A stretch of DNA of 64,000 nucleotides from the NCBI GenBank assembly GCA_918026815.1, contig CAKJVC010000156.1:62001-126000 (forward strand), given 5' to 3'. This document shows positions 35,391 to 48,228 of this stretch, in pieces. Below the pieces are notes generated by a model. That model did not search any database. It worked only from the letters and a program-made list of their open reading frames with translations, and had not been told where the DNA came from. A program made the translations under genes and the position numbers. This stretch comes from Chalara sp. BL73. Lineage: Eukaryota; Ascomycota; Leotiomycetes; Helotiales. Numbering within the stretch: position 1 is the stretch's first letter; each line of letters starts with the position of its first letter.

Positions 35391-36191
35391 ATAACAAGTA
35401 TTTCCGGGCGTGTAACAACGTTCGCAAATAGTTTAACACGTTTTCGGGGCTGTATATTAAAATCGATAAGCTGTAAAGCTCGTTTTTGGCGATATTAAAA
35501 ACGTTTTGTATAGCATTAAATACAAATAGTTAAAACTTTACTAAAAAAGTCAGTAAAATCTTGAAAAAATAAAAAAAGTTCAAGCTTTTTAAAACATACA
35601 GCACAGTATTTAAAAAACATTACAAGTATTAACACTAATAAACAAGCAAGTACTGTAATCGATTTAATTTTTTAAGATATTTAATAAAGCAAAAGCTTAA
35701 TAGTTTACAGGTCCAAAAAAGTTCCGCGGCAAACGCACGGGCCTGTAAACAACCCGTGCACAAGTACAGTCATGTGACATACCTTTTTTAAGTCACATGA
35801 TTCGTTTTGAGCGCTGAACCATTCCAATTTTTGGCATCACGTGCCCCACGCACTGGGTCCTGACTTTAGTAAAAAAGCAAGCTTTCTAATAATTGTATTT
35901 TTTACAAAAAATTATTTGTTTAATTATTTGTTTAGCGAACTTTTAAAAAACTATAAAATTATTTATAATATTATTGATATTTAATTAAATTTTTTAACTT
36001 AAAACAAGTTATATATTTTTAACAAATATTAAAACTAGTTAAATACAAAAAAAGCAACAATTATAGTATTTACAGTTTAGTATATTACGAACTGTAAAAT
36101 AAAAGTTTTAAAATCGCAGTATTTTAAATTTTGTAGTAAAAACTTTAAATCGAAAAATTTAAAATATTAGTTTTACAATAGTTACAATTAC
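35391..36191. other. AT-rich relic DNA with a GC-normal island
   Basis: No gene is visible. An island at about 35706-35875 has normal GC, with a GCACGGG...CCCGTGC hairpin near 35735-35758 and a CACGTG. It looks like the unmutated outer end of another repeat whose inside is AT-degraded. Bases ~35900-36191 are repeated at ~37456-37752. Confidence 0.45.
35900..36191. repeat. ~295-bp direct repeat, copy 1
   Basis: From a TTTTTTACAAAAAA start to CAATTACTG it is alignable by eye, with C/T and G/A differences, to 37456-37752. It ends exactly where LTR-C starts at 36192. Confidence 0.55.
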
Positions 36192-36577
36192 TGTTATGAA
36201 TGGTCACGTGATACAGGTTACGAGGTTGTAGGTCACGTGTTCGGTTTCTATAGGCGAGCGTCACGTGCTCCATTCTGTATTAGGTTGAGGGATCGTTTAA
36301 CCACATACCTTTCCTCTCTAGTTTAGTATTGTCGAATAGAACCTTATAATAGCTGTTGAGAATTGGTGGTGTAGCCCACCCGTAAGGCATGGGCCATACC
36401 TCATGTGATAGCTTAGTCATCAGTGAAAGGGTCGCACCCCTTTTACTGAGCACCTCCGTAGAGCTCTACAATCAATTAATCTATTCTTCTTGAACCACTG
36501 CAATTAAGCAAACTTTGTATACAGCACAAGCTTTTTTTTTTTAAGTTGACTGTAGTTAATTTAGCATATTTATTTCA
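36192..36577 (+). repeat. LTR-C, left copy
   Basis: 386 bp. Its left two thirds have normal GC and several CACGTG sites (near 36206, 36235, 36262). The right end grades into AT-rich sequence. It aligns with 45020-45068 and 52931-53093. Confidence 0.65.
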
Positions 36578-37455
36578 ATAAGTTATAAGCTCGAGTTCGC
36601 ACTGTAAATATACAAAAAAAGCCAAAAAAAAAAAACTAATTAAAAAAAAAACAAACTGTTAAAAACGACTACTTGCAGTTTAACGAATTTATTACAACAA
36701 TAAAAGCTACACAAAAAACAACAAACTGCTAATAATACAAAAACAACGAACTGCCAATATATACAAAAGCGACAAATAGCTAATAGCAACGGATTTTTAG
36801 TCGAATTTACAAAATATACAAATTGCTATTTTAACTATATTAACAAATTTTAACTTAAAAACTACTGTACGACAGTTTTTACATTATATTTATAACACAA
36901 AAACTACTATACAACAGCTTTTTTTTTTTTTTTTTAAATTTCGCTAAATGTATTTAACAAAAAACTAAGCAATTCGATATAAATTATATTAGCAAAACAA
37001 AACAGCCAATAAAAACTTTAAGCTAAAATATATAAAAAAACTAGTTCGAACTGCTAAAACTGTATTTTATAAAAAAAAGAATCGTTTTTGTAATAAAAAA
37101 AACAATTAAAAAATATGTTTAAATTGTTTTAATACTACAAAAAAATAGTATACTTTTTAAAATATAAAACAACAAAAAAAAAACAAGTATATAATAGCGT
37201 TTATTAAAACGTTATTTATACTACGAATTTGTATCGATTTTATAAACAAAAAATTTATAAAAAAGTTTGCAACTGTAAAAAACAAATAAATAAACTTACA
37301 GTTTAAATATTTTCAAACATGTTTATATACACGCTGTTAAAACTTAAAAAAACCAACTATTTTTAAAATGTAAAAAAACACAAAAATTAAAAACGCGTAA
37401 ATTAAACTAAAAAAGCTTTAACGACGAATTATTGCGAACAATTTAGTTATAGCTG

Positions 37456-37752
37456 CATTTTTTACAAAAAAACATTTGTTTAATTATTTGTTTAACGAAT
37501 TTTTAAAAAGCTATAAAACTATTTGTAACGTTATTAACGTTTAATCGAATTTTTTATTTTAAAACAAACTATATATTTTCAACAAACGTTAAAACTAATT
37601 AAAAACAAAAAAAGCAACAATTACAATACTTGCAGTTTAATATATAACGAACTACAAAGCAAAAACTTTAAAACTGTAGTATTTTAAACTTCGCAATAAA
37701 AGTTTTAAGTCGAAAAACTTAAAATGTTAGTTTTGCAATAGCTGCAATTACT
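37456..37752. repeat. ~295-bp direct repeat, copy 2
   Basis: Second copy of the repeat at 35900-36191, inside element C. It continues past the shared CAATTACTG into ATTTTTTAATTGCAA. Confidence 0.55.
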
Positions 37753-40302
37753 GATTTTTTAATTGCAAATAAAAAAAAGTTGTTTAAAACGTTGTTCGCA
37801 AAAAACAGCAAATTTAACGCTAGCGCCGAAACTAAACGTTTAAATATAAACACTCGAAAAAAAGTTATTATAAAACCGAATTAAATTTGAAAACGTTACT
37901 ATTAAACTTCGATTTAAAAAAGCTTATTTACAGCTTAAACAACAAAAAAACAACTGCAATTTTTTTAAAAAACGCTTGTAAAATTTTATATTTTTAATAA
38001 ACTTTAAACTTCGAAACTTTTTTTTATGTAACTAATTAATTTTACTTTTTTAAGCGTTTTTTTAATTAAAATACTGAAACGCAAAATAAAAATAAAAAAA
38101 AAGCAATTAAATTCAAATTATATAAAAACAGTTAAATTACGAGTTAAAAAAAAATTTTTTTTGTTGTTAAATATATTATACGTTTTTAAATCAAAAATAA
38201 ACTTTTTTTTAAATAAAAAAGTTTGTATAAATAATTTTATAAGTTTTTTCGATAATAAATATATATAGTTATTACAATATACTTTACAAATAAAGTTTAT
38301 ATAATTTTTAATATTGCTAATAATTACAATAAAATAGCGTTTATAGCAAAAAATGTTTAATTAACAATTTTTTTTAAAATAATTTTAAATTAGTTTAAAA
38401 AACTTGTTACAAACTTGTAAATTTACTATTGTGTTTTTTTTGTAACTAAAAAATTAAATACAAATATAATAAACGATTTAACTATAAATTATAACATTAA
38501 AACAGCAGTTTATTATTAATTGTATTATTAACAATTTGTACATTTTAAAAAAATTTGTAAATTTTATACAGTAATAACTTTAAAAAACAAAATTAAAATT
38601 TGATTTTTTAATTATATTTACAAAATTTGTATTTTAATTAAATTAAAAAATCGTTTTAACTACAAATTAATATTATAAAAACTTTATATTTTCGATTTAA
38701 TATTTGTAAACGTATATAATTTTTTTTATTACAATTCGCAAAAATAAATACTTTGTTAAAATAATCGACAACGCAATTTGTAAAATATAAATTTTAATTA
38801 TAAAAATAAAACAAAAAATAGTTTTTAATTTTTAAATTTAAAAAAAACAAATAAAACTAAAATTCGACTATAAAATCGTAAATATAAAATTAAACAATAC
38901 TATAAAGTTAAAAAAGTTTTTAAACAATTAATATTAATAAAGCAGTATTTAATTATAATATATTATTATTTATAAATTATATTAAAACAGTATTGCTAAA
39001 AAATATATTTAAAAAAATAAGTTTATTTATATAATTTTAAAACAAAACTATAAAAACTAATATATATTTACGAAATTGTATAATAATAAAACTAATAATT
39101 AATAATAATAAAATTTTATTTAAAAAAATATATATAAACAAAAAGTTTTTAATTAATTATATTTATATATAAAAAAACAAATATTATTTATATATAAATT
39201 TAAAATTACTTTTTATTAAAAAAAATATAATAAATTTGTTAATAAAAGTTGTATTAACGTATTTATAAATTATTGCTAAAATACAATTTATTAATTTAAA
39301 GTTTATACGTTAAATTTAAAAAATACAATTAAAATTAAAATATTATAAATCGATAAAAACGTTAAAAAAAAAACAGTAAAACTAAAATTATAAAATATAA
39401 ATAGTTTATAAAATATACTAAATTTGTTTTTAAACAAAATTTTAAAAAAACGCTTTTTTAATATTAATACAACAAAAAAAAAATTATTTTTTAAATTGTC
39501 GATTTAAAGTTAATATTTAAAATTATAAACAATTTCGAAATTTAAATATTAACAATAATTAAACTTATAAAAAACAGCGAATTTATTATAAAAACTTAAA
39601 AAGTTAAAAGTTTTAAAACTCGAATTTAAATTTTTATTAAATATGTTTAATAAATTATTTATTAAATATATTTAATAAAATGTTATTTTAATATTACAAA
39701 CTAAAACAATTATTAAAACTAATTTAAAATTACTTTAAAATAAACTGTTAAATTCGAAATTTTTTTAATTTTTTAAATTTAGTTTAAAAAATTAAATCGA
39801 ATTTAATTATAAAAAATATTTTTTATAAAAACGTTACAAAAATTAAACTGTTAAAAATAATAACAAAAAACTAGTAAAATTTTTTTTTTTAAAATTATAT
39901 TAATTTTTATAATAAACAATTTTTTTACTAATTTTTTTTTAATCGAAATAAATAAATTAATATTAACTAGTATTATTGTTAGCGAAATTTTTATTTTTAC
40001 AATTTATAAATAAATTATAAATAATTTTAATTACAATTTGCAATAGTAAAACATTATAAAAATAAAATTTACTTTTTTTATTATTAATAAAATTTAAAAA
40101 AAAAAATTTAAACTAAAAAACTGCAACAAAATTTTTATTAAATAAATTTTTAAAATTAAATTAGTTATTTAAAAATTTTTTACAAATTTACAAATAAAAT
40201 TATTTTAAAACTTTTATATTAATAGTTTAAATAAATATATTACAAATTTTGTTAATTTTAATTATAATTAAAAATTTAAAAAATTATTATTTTAATATTA
40301 AA
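37753..40302. other. Extremely AT-rich interior of element C
   Basis: Nothing codes here: all frames are closed by frequent TAA. It is RIP-saturated repeat DNA with homopolymer and TA-rich runs. Confidence 0.55.
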
Positions 40303-43300
40303 CAGTGTGATAAAAGTTTGAGTAGTGTGAGTATTAAGCTTACTACTTATACTCAACTCAACTCTATTATACTACTACTTATAATTATAAGTAGTTATTT
40401 AAGACTAATCAATAAGTAGTTTGAGTAGTTAAGTAGTACTAAAATTAAAAGGCGGTAAGTCTAAAATGGAAAGCAGTAAAATATTTTGCCGGCAAAAAAA
40501 TCGAAGTTTCTAGTAAAATCTAGCATTTAATATTACAAATAAACTAATTACTAATTTAACTTTTGATTTGTAATATTTTTTAAATTTATAATCAAATAAA
40601 AAATTTTTCTAGTATGTTATTTTTAAGTATATAAAAACAAAAGTTTTTTAACAAAAAAAGATTTTAGTATTTAAATATAAACTTTTATTAACTTTATTAT
40701 ACAACAGTTTTAAAAAGTATATTATTATTATATACTTAAAATGTTTTAACAATCAAAAGCTAGTCGTATTATTCGATTACAAAACTTTTTAAATTACGAA
40801 CTTGATATTAATACTTTTCCAAAAATCTTTAAAAAAAGATTTTTAGAAAAAATATTAAATCCGCCGCAAGAAAATATAAATATTTTTCGAACTGTTACTG
40901 TAAATTGCTTACAACAAAATTGTCGGTATGTTTAATATTTCATTTTACTAATTTCTAATTTTTAATTAATTTTTTACTAATTTTTAAATAGTAAAACTTA
41001 GCAAAATCAAAAAATACATAATTCTACGAGCAATTATATTGCGCATTACAAAAATTCACATAAATTTATTAATATAAAAGCTATATTAAATGACTCGGAA
41101 TCAAGTATAACTATATTTCTATTTGTTTTTTATTTATTTTAATTTAATACTAATTAATAATTTAGAAATTGATATTAAAAAAAGTAGTTAAACTTCGACA
41201 ATAAACGATTTTTTTAATAAAAATCGTTCATTAAAAAAGCTTAAATTTCCAGTATTTGATATAGTGCAATTTAAAAGTTTACTTTTAAATTTTATTATAG
41301 CAAATAATATATTTTTTCGAGCAGCTACAAGTATATCTTTTAAAAAATTATTAAATTACTTATTTCTGTAAGTTGGCATTTTTAAAAATAAATTAATAAA
41401 TACTAAACGTTAATAGAAATATACCGTCGCTTTACTATAAAAGTTTAAAAAACGATTTAGATTCTTTGTTTTTATTAAAACAAAATCTTATTAAAAACGA
41501 GTTAAACGAACAAATAAAAAGTAACAGAAGTTTTTTTATAACTTTAAATACTTGGACAGCAATAAATCAAGATTCTTATTTAAGAATTACTTTGTAAGTA
41601 ATTTTAAATTAATTTAAATTGAAATTAAGTAAACTAATAATTTATAAGCATTTTATAAATAAAGACTTTAATTTAAAGTTTTATTATTTAAGAATTCGAC
41701 TTTTAAAACGTAGTTACTCCGAAGCTTATTTAAATAAAGTTTTAAATAAAGTATTAGAAAAGTATAATAATAAATATAATATTACGAAGTAAGCCGTTTT
41801 ATTTTATTATTATTTTACAATTACTAATTATTATAATAGTATTACACGAAATAACGCTTTTTCGAACAATACTTTAATATCAGCTTTTAAATATAATTAC
41901 GATTTAAATAGAATTAAATTTCAAGGCGATATACACTGTGTTGCTTACGTACTAAACTTTGTAGTACAAAGTATTTTAAAAGCTATTATTAAAAACGACT
42001 TTACAGACATAGAAAACGTTTATAATATTGAAAATAATAATACTACAAACAAAGATTTTTTTAGTAAGTGTTAAAAAAAAGCTTTATTATTATTAACTAA
42101 CAATTTAATAAATATGTCGATTTAGCAAAAAATTCGAAAAATAATTATCGGATTAAAATATAGTCAAAAAAATCGTCGACTTTTAAAACAACAAATTGCT
42201 GCACAAAATATCGAAAATTATAATATACCGCAACTAAGTAATATAAATTTTATATTAATATTATATTACCTTTTTAAAAATAACTAATAGTTTTTTAGAT
42301 TAAACAACTCGCTGGTCGTCAACAGCTAATATGCTATATAACTTTTTATATTTGTATAAGCTTATTAAATCAGTAATATTTATATTAGAATCAAAAGCTT
42401 TTAAAAATAAAAGTATTGATTTATTAAATAAAAATATTATATATTTAGAAAAGTATTTACAAATACTAAATATATTTGTAAAAACTACAACTAAATTACA
42501 AGCGGAAAAATATTTTACAGCTTATTATATTATCCCAGATATTTATAATATATATTATAAATTAAATAAATTAAAACATGAATTTAAAAATGTAAAGTAT
42601 TTTTTTTAATAAAAATAGTTTTTAAATATTAAACTTACTAATTATATTATAAGATTCGGTTTTAAAAAATGCTATTAATCGCGGAATAGCAAAACTGTCG
42701 AAATATTATCTAAAAAAAAATAATATAAATTCTAATAATAAAGCAATTTATTTAACTTTAATATTAGACTCTCGAATTAAAAAAGAAAGTTTAGTTAATA
42801 TCGGTTTAACTTCAGGTCAAATAAGTGATATTATAACTCGATTAAAGATCGATTATAACACGTAAGTATTTAATTACTTTTTGTTTAATTAAAAACTAAT
42901 TTTTAAATAGTTATAAATTAGATTATTTAAAAAATAATCCTATAAACGAAAAAGTTGAATTTTTAAATTTAAATAATAATAGTTTTAACGACGAATTAAA
43001 TATTTATTTAAATAACGACGAAAAAGAAATTAAAAACGAATTAGTTTTATATTTTAAAGAAAAACGAGCTACTAAAAGTGTAAGTTATTTTTTTATTTAT
43101 TTTTTTATTTTTTTTTAAATATATTTAACTTATTGCTTTTTAAATTAAGCTTTTGCAATACTAGTTAACTAATAAAAATAAATATCCGATATTATTTTTA
43201 ATAGTTAGAAAGTATTTATAAATACCGGCTACTAGCGCACTTTCGGAAAGATTTTTTTCGCACGGCGCGCTTATTATTAATAAACTAAGAAATCGACTTA

Positions 43301-43680
43301 CTAAAAATTCTTTTGAAAAGATTATTTGCTTTAAAAACTGGAGTATTATTAAAAGCGAAGAAAATATTAGTCAAAAGATTAAAAACGAAAAATTTGAAAA
43401 AGAAAATATTTTTGTAGTTTAATTTTGAACTAAGAATTTTACTTTAAAAATAGCATATTGTTATAGTTAGATTTAATATAATTAAGACTTTTATTTATAA
43501 AAAAGAAATTCAAAAAGTATTAATATTTAAACTATTTTTTTTTACTATTCAAACTACTTATAAGTAGTCGAAATTTACTACTTAACTTAACTCAAAGTTT
43601 TGTACTACTTAAACTCAAATTTACTACTTAATTACTACTTAATTACTATTTAAGTAGTTGAATATTTTTTTATTACACTG
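40303..43680 (+). mobile_element. hAT-family DNA transposon
   Basis: Terminal inverted repeats begin CAGTGTGATAAAA at 40303 and, on the other strand, CAGTGTAATAAAA ending at 43680. The flanks are ATATTAAA on both sides (40295-40302 and 43681-43688), a perfect 8-bp TSD as hAT elements make. Subterminal regions on both sides are full of short AGTAGTT / ACTACTT motifs, likely transposase binding sites. The element is 3378 bp and carries the transposase gene described separately. Confidence 0.92.
40741..43422 (+). pseudogene. hAT transposase, multi-exon, mildly damaged
   Basis: Exon-like frames are separated by short GTATGT/GTAAGT...TTTAG introns (for example donor ~40926 and acceptor ~40991, and others near 41132, 41370, 41594, 42862 and 43081). 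Recognisable parts: a long helical segment at 42331-42609, and the C-terminal dimerisation motif around 43170-43350, KYPILFLIVRKYL-stop-IPATSALSERFFSHGA, then NKLRNRLTKNSFEKIICFKNW. The single TAA there sits where CAA would give Gln. An early TAA at 40747 follows the presumed start. The frame damage is light compared with all surrounding elements. BED zinc finger residues were not pinned down. Confidence 0.72.
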
Positions 43681-45068
43681 ATATTAAAAACGCGTTTATT
43701 AAATTCGTTTTTTAAAAAAAAATTATTTAATAAAATTTAACAATATAACAATTTGTAATAAATATATTTTACAAATTTTATAAAGTTTTTACGAATTAAA
43801 ATAAATTGCAAAAAATTAAAATTTATTTATAAAAAGTTTTATTTAAAATTTAGCAAATTTATATTTATTTACGTATATATAGTTCGATTTAATTTTATTT
43901 ATTTATGTTAATAATATAATATTTATAACGTTTAAAACAATTAATATTAAATAGTTCAACAATTATTTTTTTTTGCGATTTACAGTTAAAAACTTAAAAA
44001 AAACTAAAAAATTTTTAAGTATATAAATTATTTAAAACTAAAAAACAAAAAAACTATAAATCGATTAAAAATAGTATTTAAATACTGTTTTAAACTATTA
44101 CAAATTTATATATAACATTTATAAAAAAAAGTTTATTTTTATTAAAAATTACAACAATTTACAATTTATAAAATTTAATAATTAATAAATTAACGTTAAC
44201 GAATATTAACAAATTATAAACAATTTAATATATAATATAATTTATATTTATTTAAAAAAGTTTTTAATTTTAAAAAATTTAATTAGTTTATAAAAAATTT
44301 CGCAAATTATTATAATAATACGTTTAAAAAATTTATACAATATTTACGAATTACTATAATACAAAAAATACAATATAAACTAAAAAAAAACTGCAATTTA
44401 GTATTTTATTTAAACACCGATTAAATAAAAAACAAAATAAACTGTAAAAATACTTTAAACAATATTGTTATATTTTATAAAAAATTTGTTTTTTAAAAAA
44501 ATATAAAATAAATTTCGATAGTTGTATTTAACATAAAATTAAAATACGTTATAATAGCTATATACGTTAAAACGAACTAATAATTAATATAAATTTTTCG
44601 TAATATAAAATACGTAAAATATATTAAAAAATTTTCGCGAATTATAAAAATTTGTAAAAACAATTAAAAAACGTTAATTTTAGTTAAAAAATTTTATTTA
44701 TATAAACGTTTAAAATATATCGATATTTATTATTACTATATTTGTAATTTAGCCGAAAAAAAACGAATATAAATAATGTATATATTTACAAAATTTATAT
44801 TCGCAAATAAACTAACAAAACTTTTTAAATATATCGCGTTCGAAAAATACTGCTGTTTATTAAAATTAATAAAAAAACGAAAACGGCTTTTTGCTCGAAA
44901 AAAAAACGTTAAAATTAAATAAAAGCAAAAAAAAACAAAAAAAAGCAATAAAAAATAATAAAAGTTAAATATATACTTTATTATAAATATACTAAATAAA
45001 AATGTTAAAAATTAGTAATATAGCTTACTTGTAAAACATAAACTATATTTTATGTAATAGCTTAATTA

Positions 45069-45369
45069 TGTAACAATCGAAGGCATATAAACTCCTGATC
45101 ACGTGGCAAAGTACGGACCCAAAATGGGGAAAAGCCTATACGGACCTTTTTCGAACATGGCACTTATATCCTTTATAGACTTAAGTACAACACAAACTCC
45201 GGAAAAATATAAAAAAAGATATAAAAAGCGCTTTTTATGTTTACAAGATTATTTTTTTTTTTATGTTTTTTATATTTTTCGTAGTAAACTTTTTAAAATG
45301 CTACTATTAACTTAAAATACGTACTTTTATATATTTTTACTTAGTTTGTAGTGTTTTAGTATTGTTACA
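45069..45369 (+). repeat. LTR-D, 5' copy
   Basis: 301 bp. The first ~100 bp keep normal GC, including GATCACGTGG; the remainder is AT-shifted relative to the 3' copy. Confidence 0.9.
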
Positions 45370-47796
45370 TTATATAAAAAACATTAATTCTGCCGAAAGC
45401 GGCTTAACAGAATATTTTATTTAAAGCACTTTTAAATATCGATTTTAATATCGAAAAAAATCCGGTGTAAAATAAAAACAAGTACTAAAATAACTTGTAT
45501 AGCCGCGATACTAAAAAACTCGCAAACAACTAGTAAACTAAAGCTTGGTTTAGCACAAAGCAGCTAGTAAAAATCGTTAAAATAACGTTAAAAAAAATAC
45601 CGAAACTTTTAAAAGCTTTTTTATATACAAAAAAAAATTACGCATAAAAGCAAAAAACACAGGCTAAAAACACCGACTTTTTTACGACAACTATTCGACT
45701 AAAAGCAAAAGTATAGCAGAACAACAATTACAAAACTTTGCTTTTTCGAAAAATACAAATACAATATACACGCAAAGCAGAAATTTTAGTTAACTTAGTT
45801 TAACTTAATTTGCTAAAAAAAAAAAAAAAAAAACTTTTAAAAAGTCCAGAACTTATACTGTAGCAAAATTAAGTAAACTATTGAAAAATATAAATACTAA
45901 ACACAATTTAAAAATAGTACAGCTTAACAAAACTTTTACAACATTTACTGTTTTAGTAACAAACAATTAAACTTCGAAATTAAACAATAGTTCGGTCGAA
46001 ATTAACTCGGACTAGAAAAACTTTATACTGTTTTTTAATAAAAAAAAAGATTTAAACGATAGTAATAACGACTATACATACTGTGAAATTAAAAAAAAAA
46101 AAGCAAATTATTATTTTAAATATACTGAATTCCGGACTCGAAAAACTTTATAAAAATCCGAAAACTTTTTCGACTATTTTCAAACTTCGGAAAATATAAA
46201 ACTTAAAAAAGTAAAACTAAAAAAAATTGTTTTTTTAAATAATAAAACTGAACTACTTTTCCGGCAGTAAAAAGCTTTTTTAATAAACCGACTCGAACTA
46301 CACCCGAAATTTTACTTGTTAAAAAAATCAAAAAAAACACTTATATAAAGCATAACTAAAAGTACTGCTAAAAAATACTTAGAACTTTGTTATTTATTCG
46401 ATACTTGTAAATTTAAAACAGCAAAAAAAATACTGAAGCTTTTAGCTTTTTACTATATAACTAAAAACGAAACAAAACAAACAAAAACAGTATTTTATAA
46501 ATTAACAATAAAAAAAAAAAAACATGTTTTCGAAACTTTTTTAAAATTTAAAGCACGTTTTTTAAGTACTACAATTAAAAAAAACGTAGCTAAATCGGAA
46601 TAGTTTTTTTACTTATAGCAAAAAATAATTTCAAAATTCAAAAAAACAGCAAAAACAGCAAAACGCGATTAAAAAAAAAGTTTTTAAAAAATAGTTGTAC
46701 ACTTATTTTTAATTAACAAAAAAAATCGTCGAAATACTGAAATTTTTTTAATTAGTATTACAAGCAAAACTACGCTAATTCGAAAAAAATACTAAACTAA
46801 AGCAACTAACTTATACAATTTTAAAACTACAACTTTTTTTTATACACTATATAAAAAGTTTAATTTTTTAAATTATCGTTTTTTATTTACAGTTAAAAGT
46901 TACAGTTTTATTTTTAAAAAAAAAATAAATACTTTTGTAAATATAACAAAAAACAAAATAAACTCGGTATACTTTTAATATAAAAAAACTAAACACTTTT
47001 AGTTAAAATATTTTTTAAACACTACTGTAAAAAAAATTGCTACTAATATAAAAGCAATAGTAAATAAAACAACGAAATATAAAAAACAACAATATACTTT
47101 AAAATTAAACTCGAAAAAAAATCGGAAAAAAAACGAAAAAACTTAAAACAAAGCTTTTTTTTAAGTTTGCGCAAGTGTAATTTATTAAATTTAAATTTAT
47201 TTAAATTAATAAGTAGTATGCAATTTTTAGTTTTATGCATGCTTAATATAAATAAAATCGAAATAGTTTTTTAATTGTTAACAAACATAAAAGCTACTAA
47301 ATACTTTTTTATTAACAGTGCGCTAGTTAAACACTTTTCGGATTTTTTTTAAACTAAAATTAAAAAACTTTTTTACTTTGTTTTTATTCGTAGTTATAAA
47401 AAAAAAATTATAAATTATATTTCAAAATATATTTGTTTGCATTTTATAATCGACAAACAAAAAATATTTAACTGTTTTTTTGTGTTTTTTGACTTTAAAA
47501 ACTAAAATATTATTATTAGCATTAAATAAATAAAACGTTTTAAAATATTGTTAAATTTAACTCGGCATAAATTCGTATAGCTTACCGGAACTTTTTCGAT
47601 TTTATACTGGAACAAAACTATTTTTATACTTTTTTTTAATTTAAAAAATATTGTTATACTTAATTTTTAAAACGACGTAATTCAAAAAAACAAAGCTTTA
47701 AATCGAAAGTATTAATACAGCAAAAAAAAAGCATTTTTGAACTTGTTACGATTCGCTTTCAACTTAAAAACTTTAATTTTTCGAAAAAGTGCAACA

Positions 47797-47886
47797 GTTT
47801 TAACGGCACTAGCTGTACTAACAATACCGGCTACACTAACAGTACTAGTTGCATTAACGGCATTAACTGTATTAACAGTACTAATT
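47797..47886. repeat. 18-bp minisatellite (5 units) in element D
   Basis: Five consecutive 18-bp units, each two 9-bp halves of the form (G/A)(C/T)A(C/T)TAAC(A/G) with variants. They lie between gag and pol. Read in plus they give an Ala/Val/Leu/Thr repeat, in minus a Ser/Thr/Val/Asn/Ala repeat, so a repeated linker in the polyprotein is possible. Confidence 0.6.
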
Positions 47887-48228
47887 ACTTTTATTTTAAA
47901 ACGCAAACGCAAGCGCCGAAAACTTTTAGCATTTTTTCTGCAAAACATTAAACTTTTTAACATTTGCGAAGTTAGCGCTAACGCGTTTTACTACTATATA
48001 AAACGGAAGTTTTCGGAGTTTTTTTAAACTATTTTTTATAAAATTAATAAAATTATCGAAAAACGTTTTAAAACTTAAAGTTTAAACTATTTACTAAAAA
48101 AAAAAAACTTTTTACTTTACGAAAATTTTAATACGAAAACTCTGATCGATTAAAAACTGCCGAACAACTTTAAAAAGTTTTTCGATATGTTTTCGAAAGT
48201 AATATTTAATTAATTACTTTTTTATCGT

